Part shown: positions 25,163-33,723 of the stretch, one piece after another | Layout: every line of letters begins with the position of its first letter | How positions within the stretch are numbered: position 1 is the first letter of the stretch | Source of the DNA: [Eubacterium] infirmum | GTDB taxonomy: Bacteria > Bacillota > Clostridia > Peptostreptococcales > Anaerovoracaceae | Assembly: GCA_900450455.1 (NCBI GenBank) | Contig: UGGN01000001.1 | Span: 806,001-870,000 of the forward strand | Length of the DNA stretch: 64,000 bases | Reading direction: 5' to 3' | Made by a program: the position numbers and the translations under genes | Notes under the pieces: model-generated | Seen by the model: only the letters and a program-made list of their open reading frames with translations | What the model was told of the DNA's origin: nothing | The model's database searches: none

Positions 25163-26068
25163 ATGTTTTTAAGTGATGTTTTAAAGAATATGGGTATCGC
25201 GTTTGAGGCAATCGACGAGAAGCCTATAAAATCGCTTGGATTGGTAAACTATAATGGCGGATGTGAGGTTTGTACCTTTGCCGAAAAGTTATCCTTTGTT
25301 GAAAATTTACCAAAGAGTATTTCAATGCTTATAACCAAGAGGGATGTTGCAGAATCGCTAAAAAATGAACCTAGAAATTATGGCTTTATTGTCACAGAGT
25401 ATCCTCGTGTTACATTCTTTATGCTACATAATACTCTTTGCAATTCAAAAAAATATGTAAGGGAAAAGATACCGACTAAGATTGGAAAATCATGTGATAT
25501 TAGTAAACTTGCCTGTATTGCAGATAACAATGTAATAATAGGAGACAATGTAACTATAGAAGAGTTTGTATCAATCAAAGAAAACACAGTTATTGGTGAT
25601 AACTGTGTAATAAGAACAGGGTCTGTTATAGGTAGCACAGGGTACGAATTCAAAAGAAATTTTGATGGAGATAAAAGTTTTCTAGTAGAGCATATTGGCG
25701 GTGTCAAGATTGGTAACAATGTAGAAATACAGCACAACACATGCGTCGATAAGGCTATTTATCCTTGGGATGATACAGTTATATCAGATTACTGTAATGT
25801 AGATAATCTTGTTCACATTGCCCATGGAGTTAAACTTGGAAAGCTAAGTTACGTAGTGGCTGGGGCAAAGATAGGTGGCCGCTGTAATATAGGTGAGAAT
25901 GTCTGGATTGGACTAGGTGCCATAATAAGAAATGGCTTGACAATCGGTAGTAATAGCAGAGTTAATATGGGAGCTGTAGTAACAAAGTCGGTAGCTGATG
26001 GCGAAGCAGTGAGCGGTAACTTTGCAATAGAGCATAGCCAATTCATCGCAGAAATGAAGAAGAAATAA
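25163..26068 (+). CDS. LpxD-like N-acyltransferase C
   Basis: A 301-residue paralogue of the preceding protein. An N-terminal domain (residues 1-105; AEKLSFVENLPKSISMLITK) is followed by hexapeptide repeats (ADNNVIIGDNVTIEEFVSIK). VDNLVHIAHGVKLGKLS (about 215) retains the LpxD-type histidine, and GSTGYEFKRNFDGDKSF lies where LpxD contacts the nucleotide sugar. Both B and C end with a similar tail ('SGNFAI.H...', SGNFAIDHKLYVEH and SGNFAIEHSQFIAE), which suggests an old tandem duplication. Confidence 0.8.
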   Translation: MFLSDVLKNMGIAFEAIDEKPIKSLGLVNYNGGCEVCTFAEKLSFVENLPKSISMLITKRDVAESLKNEPRNYGFIVTEYPRVTFFMLHNTLCNSKKYVREKIPTKIGKSCDISKLACIADNNVIIGDNVTIEEFVSIKENTVIGDNCVIRTGSVIGSTGYEFKRNFDGDKSFLVEHIGGVKIGNNVEIQHNTCVDKAIYPWDDTVISDYCNVDNLVHIAHGVKLGKLSYVVAGAKIGGRCNIGENVWIGLGAIIRNGLTIGSNSRVNMGAVVTKSVADGEAVSGNFAIEHSQFIAEMKKK

Positions 26069-26100
26069 ACCCGAAGTATTTATACGGAGCATATTTTGAT

Positions 26101-27174
26101 ATGAGTTTAAAAGTTTTATACATAACATTTACAGATTTTGGTGAGCTTTCATCGGGTTCATCGGTAAGACCTTTCAGAATGTACAATGCATTTGTAAATT
26201 TAGGTCTTGATGTAAAACTTCTGGAGGGACAACAGAATAGAAGAAAAGAAAGAAGGCTCAAGGTTAAGAAAATCATAGATTGGCTTGACGATAATAAACC
26301 TGATATCTGCTATGTGGAACCTCCTTCGGGTCCGTTTTTCAATCAAATAGATCTTAAATTACTAAAAAAGGTTCATAATATGGGCATTCCTATCGGATTG
26401 TTCTACAGGGATTTCTACTGGAAGTTCCCTGAGTGGGCTTGGTTTGATACACCACTATGGAAGCGTACTATTTTGACAATGATGCACAAGAGAGATCTCA
26501 AGGCCTTTCAAAAATACTGCGATGTCTTATATTTTACTTCTCAAGAATGTCTTAAGTACTTCAATGATGTCAAATTCAGAAAGATTGGTATTTTGCCACC
26601 AGGCTGCAGTGAACCAAAAGGAAGTGTGAGGCTAGGAGCAAGGGAAATCTTCTACGCTGGTGGAGTAAGAGAAGCAGATGGCATTGATGATTTGTTAATT
26701 GCGCTTGACCGAATAAACAAGAGCGGACTTAGAGTAAAGTTCAATCTCATAACAAAGAAGGAAGAACTCGTTCATATCAAAAACAGTGAGCTTCTAAACA
26801 GTGATTGGCTAGATGTTATGGAAGCGTCGGGAGAAGCACTAGAGCCTATTTACGCAAAGTGTGACCTAGGTATACTTCCAAAGAAAAGACATTTCTATAT
26901 GGATATGGCTATATCAGTTAAGGTGTTAGAATGTATGAGCCATGGACTGCCACTGGTTTCGACGGATTGCCCTGCCATGGCGAGGTTTATCAAGCAAAAT
27001 GAAAGCGGTATAATTTGCAAAGAGGGTCCTGAGAGCATAGAAAAAGCTATTGTAGAGTATTATACGAACGATGAGCTATATCACAGCTTGATAGACAATG
27101 TTAAAAAAGCCGCATTGAATAATACATGGGAAAAGAGAGCTGAGCAGATGATTTCAGATCTACTGGACAAATAG
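26101..27174 (+). CDS. Glycosyltransferase, GT4-like
   Basis: A 357-residue GT-B protein starting SLKVLYITFTDFGELSSGSS. Other recognisable parts are VEPPSGPFFNQIDLKLL, GLFYRDFYWKFPEW (about 100), REIFYAGGVREADGIDDLL (about 182) and KVLECMSHGLPLVSTDCPAM (about 280). The 'SVRPFRMYNAF' segment after the first loop is typical for this subgroup. It probably adds a sugar of the repeat unit; the donor is unknown. The ATG starts 33 bp after the acyltransferase C stop without a clear Shine-Dalgarno. Confidence 0.82.
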   Translation: MSLKVLYITFTDFGELSSGSSVRPFRMYNAFVNLGLDVKLLEGQQNRRKERRLKVKKIIDWLDDNKPDICYVEPPSGPFFNQIDLKLLKKVHNMGIPIGLFYRDFYWKFPEWAWFDTPLWKRTILTMMHKRDLKAFQKYCDVLYFTSQECLKYFNDVKFRKIGILPPGCSEPKGSVRLGAREIFYAGGVREADGIDDLLIALDRINKSGLRVKFNLITKKEELVHIKNSELLNSDWLDVMEASGEALEPIYAKCDLGILPKKRHFYMDMAISVKVLECMSHGLPLVSTDCPAMARFIKQNESGIICKEGPESIEKAIVEYYTNDELYHSLIDNVKKAALNNTWEKRAEQMISDLLDK

Positions 27175-27235
27175 GAATTTTGCTCACAAAACAAAAGGAG
27201 AACTAATACTTTATTAAAGTATAGAGAAATCAATT

Positions 27236-28297
27236 ATGAAAATAATGCATGGAATGAGAGAGGTTGCAGGGCAAGCCTACTACTCTGTAAAGGGACTTAG
27301 AAGCAACGGATATGATGCAAAACTAATACTGTGGGACGAGTCACCGGTTCACTATCCATACGATGAATGTATGAAGATGGTGCAAGAAAAAAAATATATG
27401 TACCCTATATATGCGATAAGGGTATTTTTCAATTTTATAAAATGTAGTTTCAAGTATGATACATATCACTTTCACTTCGGGCATAGTCTTTTGCCTTGGA
27501 ATTTGGACCTGCCTTTTTTGAAGCTTCTAAAGAAGAATATATTCTTTGAGTTTCACGGCTCGGACGTCAGACAGGAGTCAATTGCATATAGGATGAACCA
27601 CTATTGGAGAGAAGTTGGACTCACCAATGAGGAGAGATTAAGAACAAGAATGCTCAAGCTTGGAAAGTATGCCAAAGCATTTATTATTCATGATGATGAG
27701 CTGCTTCCACATTTTACAGCAGAGCTGCAGCCGTATATAGTTCCGCTTAGGATAGAGCCTGATAGATTTACTCCCAAATACCCGAATCCCGATAAGAAAA
27801 AGGTGACAATCGTTCATGCTCCCTCAAATAGAGGAGTTAAAGGAACAAGCTACATTCACAAGGCTGTCGAAAATCTAAAAGAGAAATATGATATTGAATA
27901 TATCCTGGTTGAGAATATGACTCAGGACGAGGCTTTCAAAGAATACCAAAAGGCTGATATTATAGTCGATCAAATTCTCGGAGGCTCATACGGCGTGTTT
28001 GCAATCGAGGCTATGGCTATGGGCAAGCCTGTAATCACATATATTACTGAACAGATGCAGAAGACCTTTCCGGATGAGCTTCCTATTGTGAGTGCATCGC
28101 CGTTAAATATAGAAACAGAAATAGAGAAACTGATCCTCGACGGACGGAGAAGATATGACTTAGGTGTCGAGGGTAGAAAATATATAGAGATCTACCACGA
28201 TTGTAAGAAAAACGGCAGGATTATAGGTCGAATTTATGAGGGAAAAGCAAAGAAGGCTACGGGAAAGGATGCCTTCAAGGAAGTTAAAGAGCTTTAA
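27236..28297 (+). CDS. Glycosyltransferase, GT4-like
   Basis: A 353-residue GT-B protein. It starts MKIMHGMREVAGQAYYSVKG, with FFEFHGSDVRQES (about 102), KAFIIHDDELLPHF, IVHAPSNRGVKGTSYIHKAV (about 197) and GVFAIEAMAMGKPVITY (about 250). 'HAPS....KGT' is characteristic of a subgroup often found in surface-glycan clusters. A good Shine-Dalgarno (AAAAGGAG, 27193-27200) lies 35 nt before the ATG, with an 8-bp hairpin (27206-27222) in between, so the true initiation geometry is unclear. Confidence 0.82.
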   Translation: MKIMHGMREVAGQAYYSVKGLRSNGYDAKLILWDESPVHYPYDECMKMVQEKKYMYPIYAIRVFFNFIKCSFKYDTYHFHFGHSLLPWNLDLPFLKLLKKNIFFEFHGSDVRQESIAYRMNHYWREVGLTNEERLRTRMLKLGKYAKAFIIHDDELLPHFTAELQPYIVPLRIEPDRFTPKYPNPDKKKVTIVHAPSNRGVKGTSYIHKAVENLKEKYDIEYILVENMTQDEAFKEYQKADIIVDQILGGSYGVFAIEAMAMGKPVITYITEQMQKTFPDELPIVSASPLNIETEIEKLILDGRRRYDLGVEGRKYIEIYHDCKKNGRIIGRIYEGKAKKATGKDAFKEVKEL

Positions 28298-28299
28298 TT

Positions 28300-29742
28300 A
28301 TGAGTGATAGCAAGATTAGTAATTTCATAAAGGGAAGTGCAATACTGGTGCTTGCAAATATGATGATTAAAGCGATAAACTTTTTCCTTTTACCGCTTTA
28401 TACAAAGTATTTGACACCGACAGAGCTCGGTATTTCCGATTCTATAACCAATGTGACGGCTATACTTATGCCAATACTCATGCTTGGATTAGACTCTGCT
28501 TTTAGTGCGTTTTATTTTGATGAGAGAACAGAAGAGCATAAGAGCAAGGTATTCAATACATCGCTGATAACGCTTATAGTTGCGGGCATTACGCCATTCA
28601 TAATAGCGATATTTAGCAAGGATATTTCACTTTGGTTATTCAATACCGAAAAACACCAAATTTTAGTTGCCGTTTCACTTATAACCATAAGCTTTAACCT
28701 TTGGTACACTCCGTATGCTCTGCACGCGAGGATGGAAAACCGCATGCTGCTGTTTGCAGCGGTTAATGTCAGCGCTTCACTTTTGATGATAGCTTCTAAC
28801 ATAGTATTTGTGTCGGTTATGCAGCTGGGTGCATTTGCTTTGATATTGAGCTCGGCGCTCGTGCAGTTGTTCCAACTGTTAGCATATCTGGTGTTTCTGC
28901 CGAAGCTGTTCAGGTACAAGGAGTACGACAAGGCGCTCTTACATAGAATGCTCAAGTATTCCATACCTTTAATCCCGACTGCGATTGCGGCTTGGTTTTT
29001 GAATCTGTCGGATAGATATTTTTTACTGCATTATTTCTCGGCTGCAGAAGTAGGAATCTACGGAATCGGTGCGAGGTTCAGCTCCCTGCTTTCAGTTTTA
29101 TCAAACGCGGTGTTTACCGCATATACAACATTCGCATTTGATAAGAAGGACGATGAGGATGCCAAGTATCAGTACAAGCGAGTGTTGAGCTTCTACTATA
29201 TGATTTTGATGATTACATGTATAATCGTGACCATGTGGGGCAAGGAGATAATAGAGCTGATGTCAAACTCGGCCTACGGTGCAGCTTACCTGCTTCTTCC
29301 CGGACTTCTCTTCGGACAGGTAATGTACGGTGTTTCGGTCATCGTCGGCTATGGTCTTTCTTTTACGAAGAGGACAAACTATATCCTTGCCGCAAATGTA
29401 ATAGGCGCATTGCTTAATATAGTGCTGAACATATTGCTTATTCCGAACTTCGGACCTGAGGCGGCGGCATATACTACCTATATAGGATACTTTGTGATGG
29501 CAATTCTGCTATATGTGTTTGGGCAGAAGTTCTACCCATGCGACTACGGGATTGTAAAGCTTATAATCAGTAATGTAGGCGTAATAGGGCTTGTAAGCTT
29601 TATGAATCACTATGAGATGGGACTTGGACTAAGAGCGCTGCTAACTATAGCAACTCTCGCTTTGATGAGTATTTTCTACAGGGCTGCCATAAAGGATATA
29701 TTCGTGATCTTTCGGAGAATCAAGAGAAAAATAAGAGGTTAA
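28300..29742 (+). CDS. Wzx-like polysaccharide flippase (second)
   Basis: A 480-residue polytopic protein of the MOP superfamily with about 14 hydrophobic segments; it starts SKISNFIKGSAILVLANMMI, then FFLLPLYTKYLTPTELG. The 'P.YT..L.P.E.G..D' pattern at residues 32-46 is the classical Wzx/RfbX N-terminus. It sits directly before the polymerase gene, so it is the likelier flippase for the main repeat unit. Its ATG lies 2 bp after the preceding stop. Confidence 0.9.
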   Translation: MSDSKISNFIKGSAILVLANMMIKAINFFLLPLYTKYLTPTELGISDSITNVTAILMPILMLGLDSAFSAFYFDERTEEHKSKVFNTSLITLIVAGITPFIIAIFSKDISLWLFNTEKHQILVAVSLITISFNLWYTPYALHARMENRMLLFAAVNVSASLLMIASNIVFVSVMQLGAFALILSSALVQLFQLLAYLVFLPKLFRYKEYDKALLHRMLKYSIPLIPTAIAAWFLNLSDRYFLLHYFSAAEVGIYGIGARFSSLLSVLSNAVFTAYTTFAFDKKDDEDAKYQYKRVLSFYYMILMITCIIVTMWGKEIIELMSNSAYGAAYLLLPGLLFGQVMYGVSVIVGYGLSFTKRTNYILAANVIGALLNIVLNILLIPNFGPEAAAYTTYIGYFVMAILLYVFGQKFYPCDYGIVKLIISNVGVIGLVSFMNHYEMGLGLRALLTIATLALMSIFYRAAIKDIFVIFRRIKRKIRG

Positions 29743-29743
29743 G

Positions 29744-32389
29744 ATGAATCAAATTAGACAAAAGACAGATGATATACTGGTAACGGCTCTGGTTCTATCC
29801 GTCTTTTTCGGTGCGAGCATCAGCTTTGGATTCAGGCTTGCGGGAATCGTCGTAACCCTGTTCAGGGTGGCAATACCGTTGCTTTTGTGCGTGTTCTTCT
29901 TCCGTGCCTACAGAGATAAAAGCTTGGATTTCAGGTCTATGGAGAAGTCGCTGATAGTCCTTTTAGCCTTGTGGTTTATATATAGCATATTTCTTATGGC
30001 ATATAGAGGTATGATTGCAGATAAGGATGCAATCAGAGAGTTGCTACAGATGACTTTGCAGTTTTTCATCGTCCTCTGCATACTTATTGCTGTAAAGACG
30101 GAGGGCATGGAGGAGAAAGTTTTTCTCATCTGCAAAATATCAATAATTGCTCTGACCGTTCTTGGAATGTTTGAGATAGTATCGGGTGTACATTTGCCGA
30201 CCTCAGGGTATTACAATGCTTCGGTCATTGCCAATTCAAGCAACGGTATACCGAGAGTCGCTACGGGAATTTTCTTTAACGAAAACGACTACTGTGCATG
30301 CCTTGCGCTCTTTTCACCGCTCTTCTTTCCGGAGGTCGGAAAGAAGCTGCATGTAAACACACTGAGGGTTTTAGAGCTGTCTTTGATGGAGTTTATACTC
30401 CTAAAGGATGATGCGATAATTTGCCTGTTCGGTATCTTCGTTGGACTTGTTCTCTATTCAATTGTTGCAACTGTAAAGTATAGATGGGTGATTGCAGGAG
30501 CTGTTTACGCATTTGTACTTGAGAAGCTGATAATGTCTTTTTCACTTAAGAGGGTAGCCGGAAAGGGGCTTGGCTCAGAGGTTGCGGAGCAGTTTTCGGG
30601 GGTAAGCACTCAGACAGGCTCTGCCTATGTTAGGATGAATACCTATATTACCGAGTTTACACATGCAATCAGCGAAGGCAAGGGCATGGGCTTTGGACCA
30701 TACGGGGTCAACAAATTCCTCGCTCCGTTCAATCACAGCTATGTTCTGAACAATCCGCACTCTCTGTGGCTTGAACTGCTCGCAAATTACGGCATTGTAA
30801 TATTTATTTTTTTCGTGACTATATGTATATTGTCATTAGGCGTGCTTATAACCTGCGGAGATAAGAACGACCGTATCAGGACAGTGCTGATTCCTATGGA
30901 TATAATTTTCGTTATAGTTGGATTTGCATCAAGCAACTATATAGGAATAGCCTACTGGTGGATGCTCATAGCGCTGTCTGTAGCATACGCATCAAAGCTT
31001 CTAATCGGGGGCGCAGTCAAAAAGACGATAAAGAAAAGATATATTGCAGCCACTGTTGTTTTCCTGATTTGCCTGATAGGGCTGGCATACGCTTTGATGA
31101 CATCCGGATACATCAAATATAAATTCCAAGAACCCCTTAAGCCTGTGTTTGAGACCAAGACGGAATACAAGTTGAGCAGGATTACAGGCAAGGAAGTTAG
31201 CAGAGTTGAGATTTCCCTTGACGGTAAGCGAGTAAAAAGCTTTGATGTCAAGGGTAGAAAGTTTGCCTATGATATGGAGCTAGGCAAGCTGAAAGAGGGC
31301 TGGCACTATTATCGCTACGACTATTACGATGCTGATGGTAAGGAATCGGGGCACGAGGGCTACCTTGTGAACAGGTTCAAAGATCAAACTTCGATTTTAA
31401 TGCCTGAGGAGCATGTCGTTAACGCCAGATATTTTAACAGAAGTGTCAATGTTAGCACGCAGGACTTCTACTTTGATAAGAAGAAGGCTGAGAGCCGGTA
31501 TTCTGCGACGGGGGCATACTGGATGCCTGATGAAATGACAGACAAGAATGTGGATCAAAGGGTCAAGCTTGACAAGGACGGAATCCCTAAAATCCTTGTG
31601 GGTGAAAATGAGTTTGATTATGATGTGGATCTTGTCACAAGCTATGCTCTGATGTGGTATACGCAATCGCTTGAGAATAAGAATGCGGCTAAGGAGAAGT
31701 TCATAAGCTGTAGCAAATGGCTTGCAAAACATCAAAAGTCTGACGGATCTATCCCTATGCTGCTTGGAAGAAGATATAGAGAGGAGACCTTTAACGGCGG
31801 ATGGGTTTCAGCCAAGGTGCAGGGAAAGGCTCTTAGTGTATTTTCAAGGGCATACGAAATGACAGGGGATAAGCTGTATCTCGATGCCGGAAACAGGGCT
31901 CTTGCATATCTGCAAGACAAGTGTCTGAGGACTTACGATAAGGACAATGATAAACCATCCGAGCTGCTCGAATACCTGAGTAAGGACGGTCCGTTCTCAT
32001 ACTTTGAGGATGTTTCGGGAAATGAAGCTCATTACAGGCTCGACACACAGCTGTATGTACTTATAGGACTCTATGACTGGACGCAGATAGAATCCAAAGA
32101 TGGCAGTGGCGGAGCAGCGATAGAAAGCTTTGATAATGAAATCAAGATGTTGAAGAAAACCTTGCCGCTCTATGATTTGAACGGATACTTAACAGGTGAT
32201 CTGATGCATCTATCGGATCAGCATATTGTGGCACTTGATGCAGACGATAAGTTTGTGAAATCCATCGTGATGCTGAGGGCTGTTTCCCAAATCAGCGGTG
32301 ATGAAAAGATCAAAGCATTTTACGACAGATACAGCAGTTTTATGAGCGATGATTTTTATAGACAGAATAAGGAATTGTTAAATCGGTAA
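29744..32389 (+). CDS. Wzy/O-antigen-ligase-like polymerase fused to a C5-epimerase-like domain
   Basis: An 881-residue fusion. Residues 1-455 are a polytopic membrane part with about 11 helices and the loops of the Wzy/ligase superfamily: FFNENDYC near 176 and NNPHSLWLELLANYG near 335. A beta-rich linker follows (about 470-560; SRVEISLDGKRVKSFDV). Residues about 600-875 resemble the C-terminal alpha/alpha barrel of D-glucuronyl C5-epimerases: KDGIPKILVGENEFDYD, SKWLAKHQKSDGSIPML, VQGKALSVFSRAYEMTGDKL (about 693) and LDTQLYVLIGLYDW (about 766), matching the 'QG.A.SVL.RAY..T.D' and 'L.G.IY.L.GLYD' blocks. The globular part would sit outside the membrane, where the nascent chain emerges. Role: polymerise the repeat unit and possibly epimerise its uronic acid. 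The fusion is contiguous without any frameshift. Confidence 0.8.
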   Translation: MNQIRQKTDDILVTALVLSVFFGASISFGFRLAGIVVTLFRVAIPLLLCVFFFRAYRDKSLDFRSMEKSLIVLLALWFIYSIFLMAYRGMIADKDAIRELLQMTLQFFIVLCILIAVKTEGMEEKVFLICKISIIALTVLGMFEIVSGVHLPTSGYYNASVIANSSNGIPRVATGIFFNENDYCACLALFSPLFFPEVGKKLHVNTLRVLELSLMEFILLKDDAIICLFGIFVGLVLYSIVATVKYRWVIAGAVYAFVLEKLIMSFSLKRVAGKGLGSEVAEQFSGVSTQTGSAYVRMNTYITEFTHAISEGKGMGFGPYGVNKFLAPFNHSYVLNNPHSLWLELLANYGIVIFIFFVTICILSLGVLITCGDKNDRIRTVLIPMDIIFVIVGFASSNYIGIAYWWMLIALSVAYASKLLIGGAVKKTIKKRYIAATVVFLICLIGLAYALMTSGYIKYKFQEPLKPVFETKTEYKLSRITGKEVSRVEISLDGKRVKSFDVKGRKFAYDMELGKLKEGWHYYRYDYYDADGKESGHEGYLVNRFKDQTSILMPEEHVVNARYFNRSVNVSTQDFYFDKKKAESRYSATGAYWMPDEMTDKNVDQRVKLDKDGIPKILVGENEFDYDVDLVTSYALMWYTQSLENKNAAKEKFISCSKWLAKHQKSDGSIPMLLGRRYREETFNGGWVSAKVQGKALSVFSRAYEMTGDKLYLDAGNRALAYLQDKCLRTYDKDNDKPSELLEYLSKDGPFSYFEDVSGNEAHYRLDTQLYVLIGLYDWTQIESKDGSGGAAIESFDNEIKMLKKTLPLYDLNGYLTGDLMHLSDQHIVALDADDKFVKSIVMLRAVSQISGDEKIKAFYDRYSSFMSDDFYRQNKELLNR

Positions 32390-32428
32390 ATTTATAAGTT
32401 TATGTATATGATAAAAAAGTGATTGAAA

Positions 32429-33583
32429 ATGAGCAGTAGAATTTTGCACTTATGCTCTAATAGAAATGTATTATATACAAATCTGTGGGAGAAAGTTTTA
32501 AAAAATAATATTGATTTACAGGTATTTCATTTCAGCAACAAGAAGCTCGGAATGCCTGCCTCGGGGAGCTGCTATGACAAGGCTTATATAGATACAGCGC
32601 TGCCTTTTAACAGCTTTGACAGGTGCTTCTTTCTCACTAAAGAGAGAAAGATTCTAAGGGCTTTTAAAAGCAGGTACGCAGGAAAAAGTTTCAATCTGAT
32701 TCATGCACACACGCTGTTTTCTGAAGGATATATAGCCTATAAGCTGCATCAGGAAACGGGAATCCCGTATATGGTAGCTGTGAGAAATACGGACTTGAAC
32801 TTCTTCTTTAAGTATAGGAAGTACCTGCATGGTTTAGGCTGCAAAATTCTCAGGAGTGCAGAAAAAATCATATTCCTTACACCGGCCTATGAGAAAAAGC
32901 TATATGATAAGTATATTCCTGAGAGATATTGCGAAGATCTGAATAAAAAAGACATCGTAATTCCTAATGGCATAGATGACATATTTCTTCAAAATATGGC
33001 AGAACCTAAGAGTAGAGAGACAGGTGATCGTTTAAACATAATTACAGTCGGAGTCGTAGACAGAAATAAGAACCAACTATACGTGTGCAAACAGTTGGAA
33101 AAGTTTAAGCAACGCAATCCTGAAATAAAACTTTCATACAAAAACTTCGGCAAGATTAAGGACAAGAAGTATGCGAGCCTGATCGAGATGCATGACTTTG
33201 TTGAGTTGTGCCCAGCAAAGCCGCATGAGGAGCTGATAGATGAATACAGAAAGGCTGACGTATTCGTTATGCTTTCTAAGACGGAAAGCTTCGGAATCGT
33301 ATATGGAGAGGCTATAAGTCAGGCGCTGCCGATTCTATACACCAAGGGAGAAGGATTTGACAATCAGTTTGAAGACGGATTTGTAGGTTATGCCGTAGAT
33401 TTATCAAAGAAGGATGACTTCGTTCAAAGGCTGGAATGTATATTGAACGACTACGAAGGATTTTCCGGAAGGGCAATCCGGGGTGCACACAAGTTCGACT
33501 GGGATAAAATTGCAAGGCAATACAGTGATATATACGCTGAAATAATTCATGCAAATGGAAAAAGCTACGAGATTAAAGCTTAG
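32429..33583 (+). CDS. Glycosyltransferase, GT4 family (last gene of the glycan cluster)
   Basis: A 384-residue GT-B transferase. LIHAHTLFSEGYIAYKLH (about 92), YMVAVRNTDLNFFF, IPNGIDDIFLQNM, ITVGVVDRNKNQLYVCKQLE (about 200) and VMLSKTESFGIVYGEAISQA (about 275) mark the acceptor and donor domains. It starts at ATG 32429; a TTG six bases upstream is possible because no clear Shine-Dalgarno decides between them. The cluster ends here: a hairpin lies about 50 bp after the stop and the following genes are metabolic. Confidence 0.85.
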   Translation: MSSRILHLCSNRNVLYTNLWEKVLKNNIDLQVFHFSNKKLGMPASGSCYDKAYIDTALPFNSFDRCFFLTKERKILRAFKSRYAGKSFNLIHAHTLFSEGYIAYKLHQETGIPYMVAVRNTDLNFFFKYRKYLHGLGCKILRSAEKIIFLTPAYEKKLYDKYIPERYCEDLNKKDIVIPNGIDDIFLQNMAEPKSRETGDRLNIITVGVVDRNKNQLYVCKQLEKFKQRNPEIKLSYKNFGKIKDKKYASLIEMHDFVELCPAKPHEELIDEYRKADVFVMLSKTESFGIVYGEAISQALPILYTKGEGFDNQFEDGFVGYAVDLSKKDDFVQRLECILNDYEGFSGRAIRGAHKFDWDKIARQYSDIYAEIIHANGKSYEIKA

Positions 33584-33632
33584 GTCTTGTTTTGATTGAG
33601 GATAAGTTCATAAACCTCAGATTAAACCGAAG

Positions 33633-33671
33633 GGAAGACGACACGGCATAATCGGTCTTCCTATTTCTGTG
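33633..33671 (+). terminator. Hairpin closing the glycan cluster
   Basis: GGAAGAC (33633-33639) pairs with GTCTTCC (33655-33661). The following TATTTCTGTGTTT is only weakly T-rich, so termination may be partial. Confidence 0.45.
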
Positions 33672-33723
33672 TTTAGGAGTAATAGTTTTTAAATAATAGA
33701 TTTTTAAAATACCGGAGGATAAA

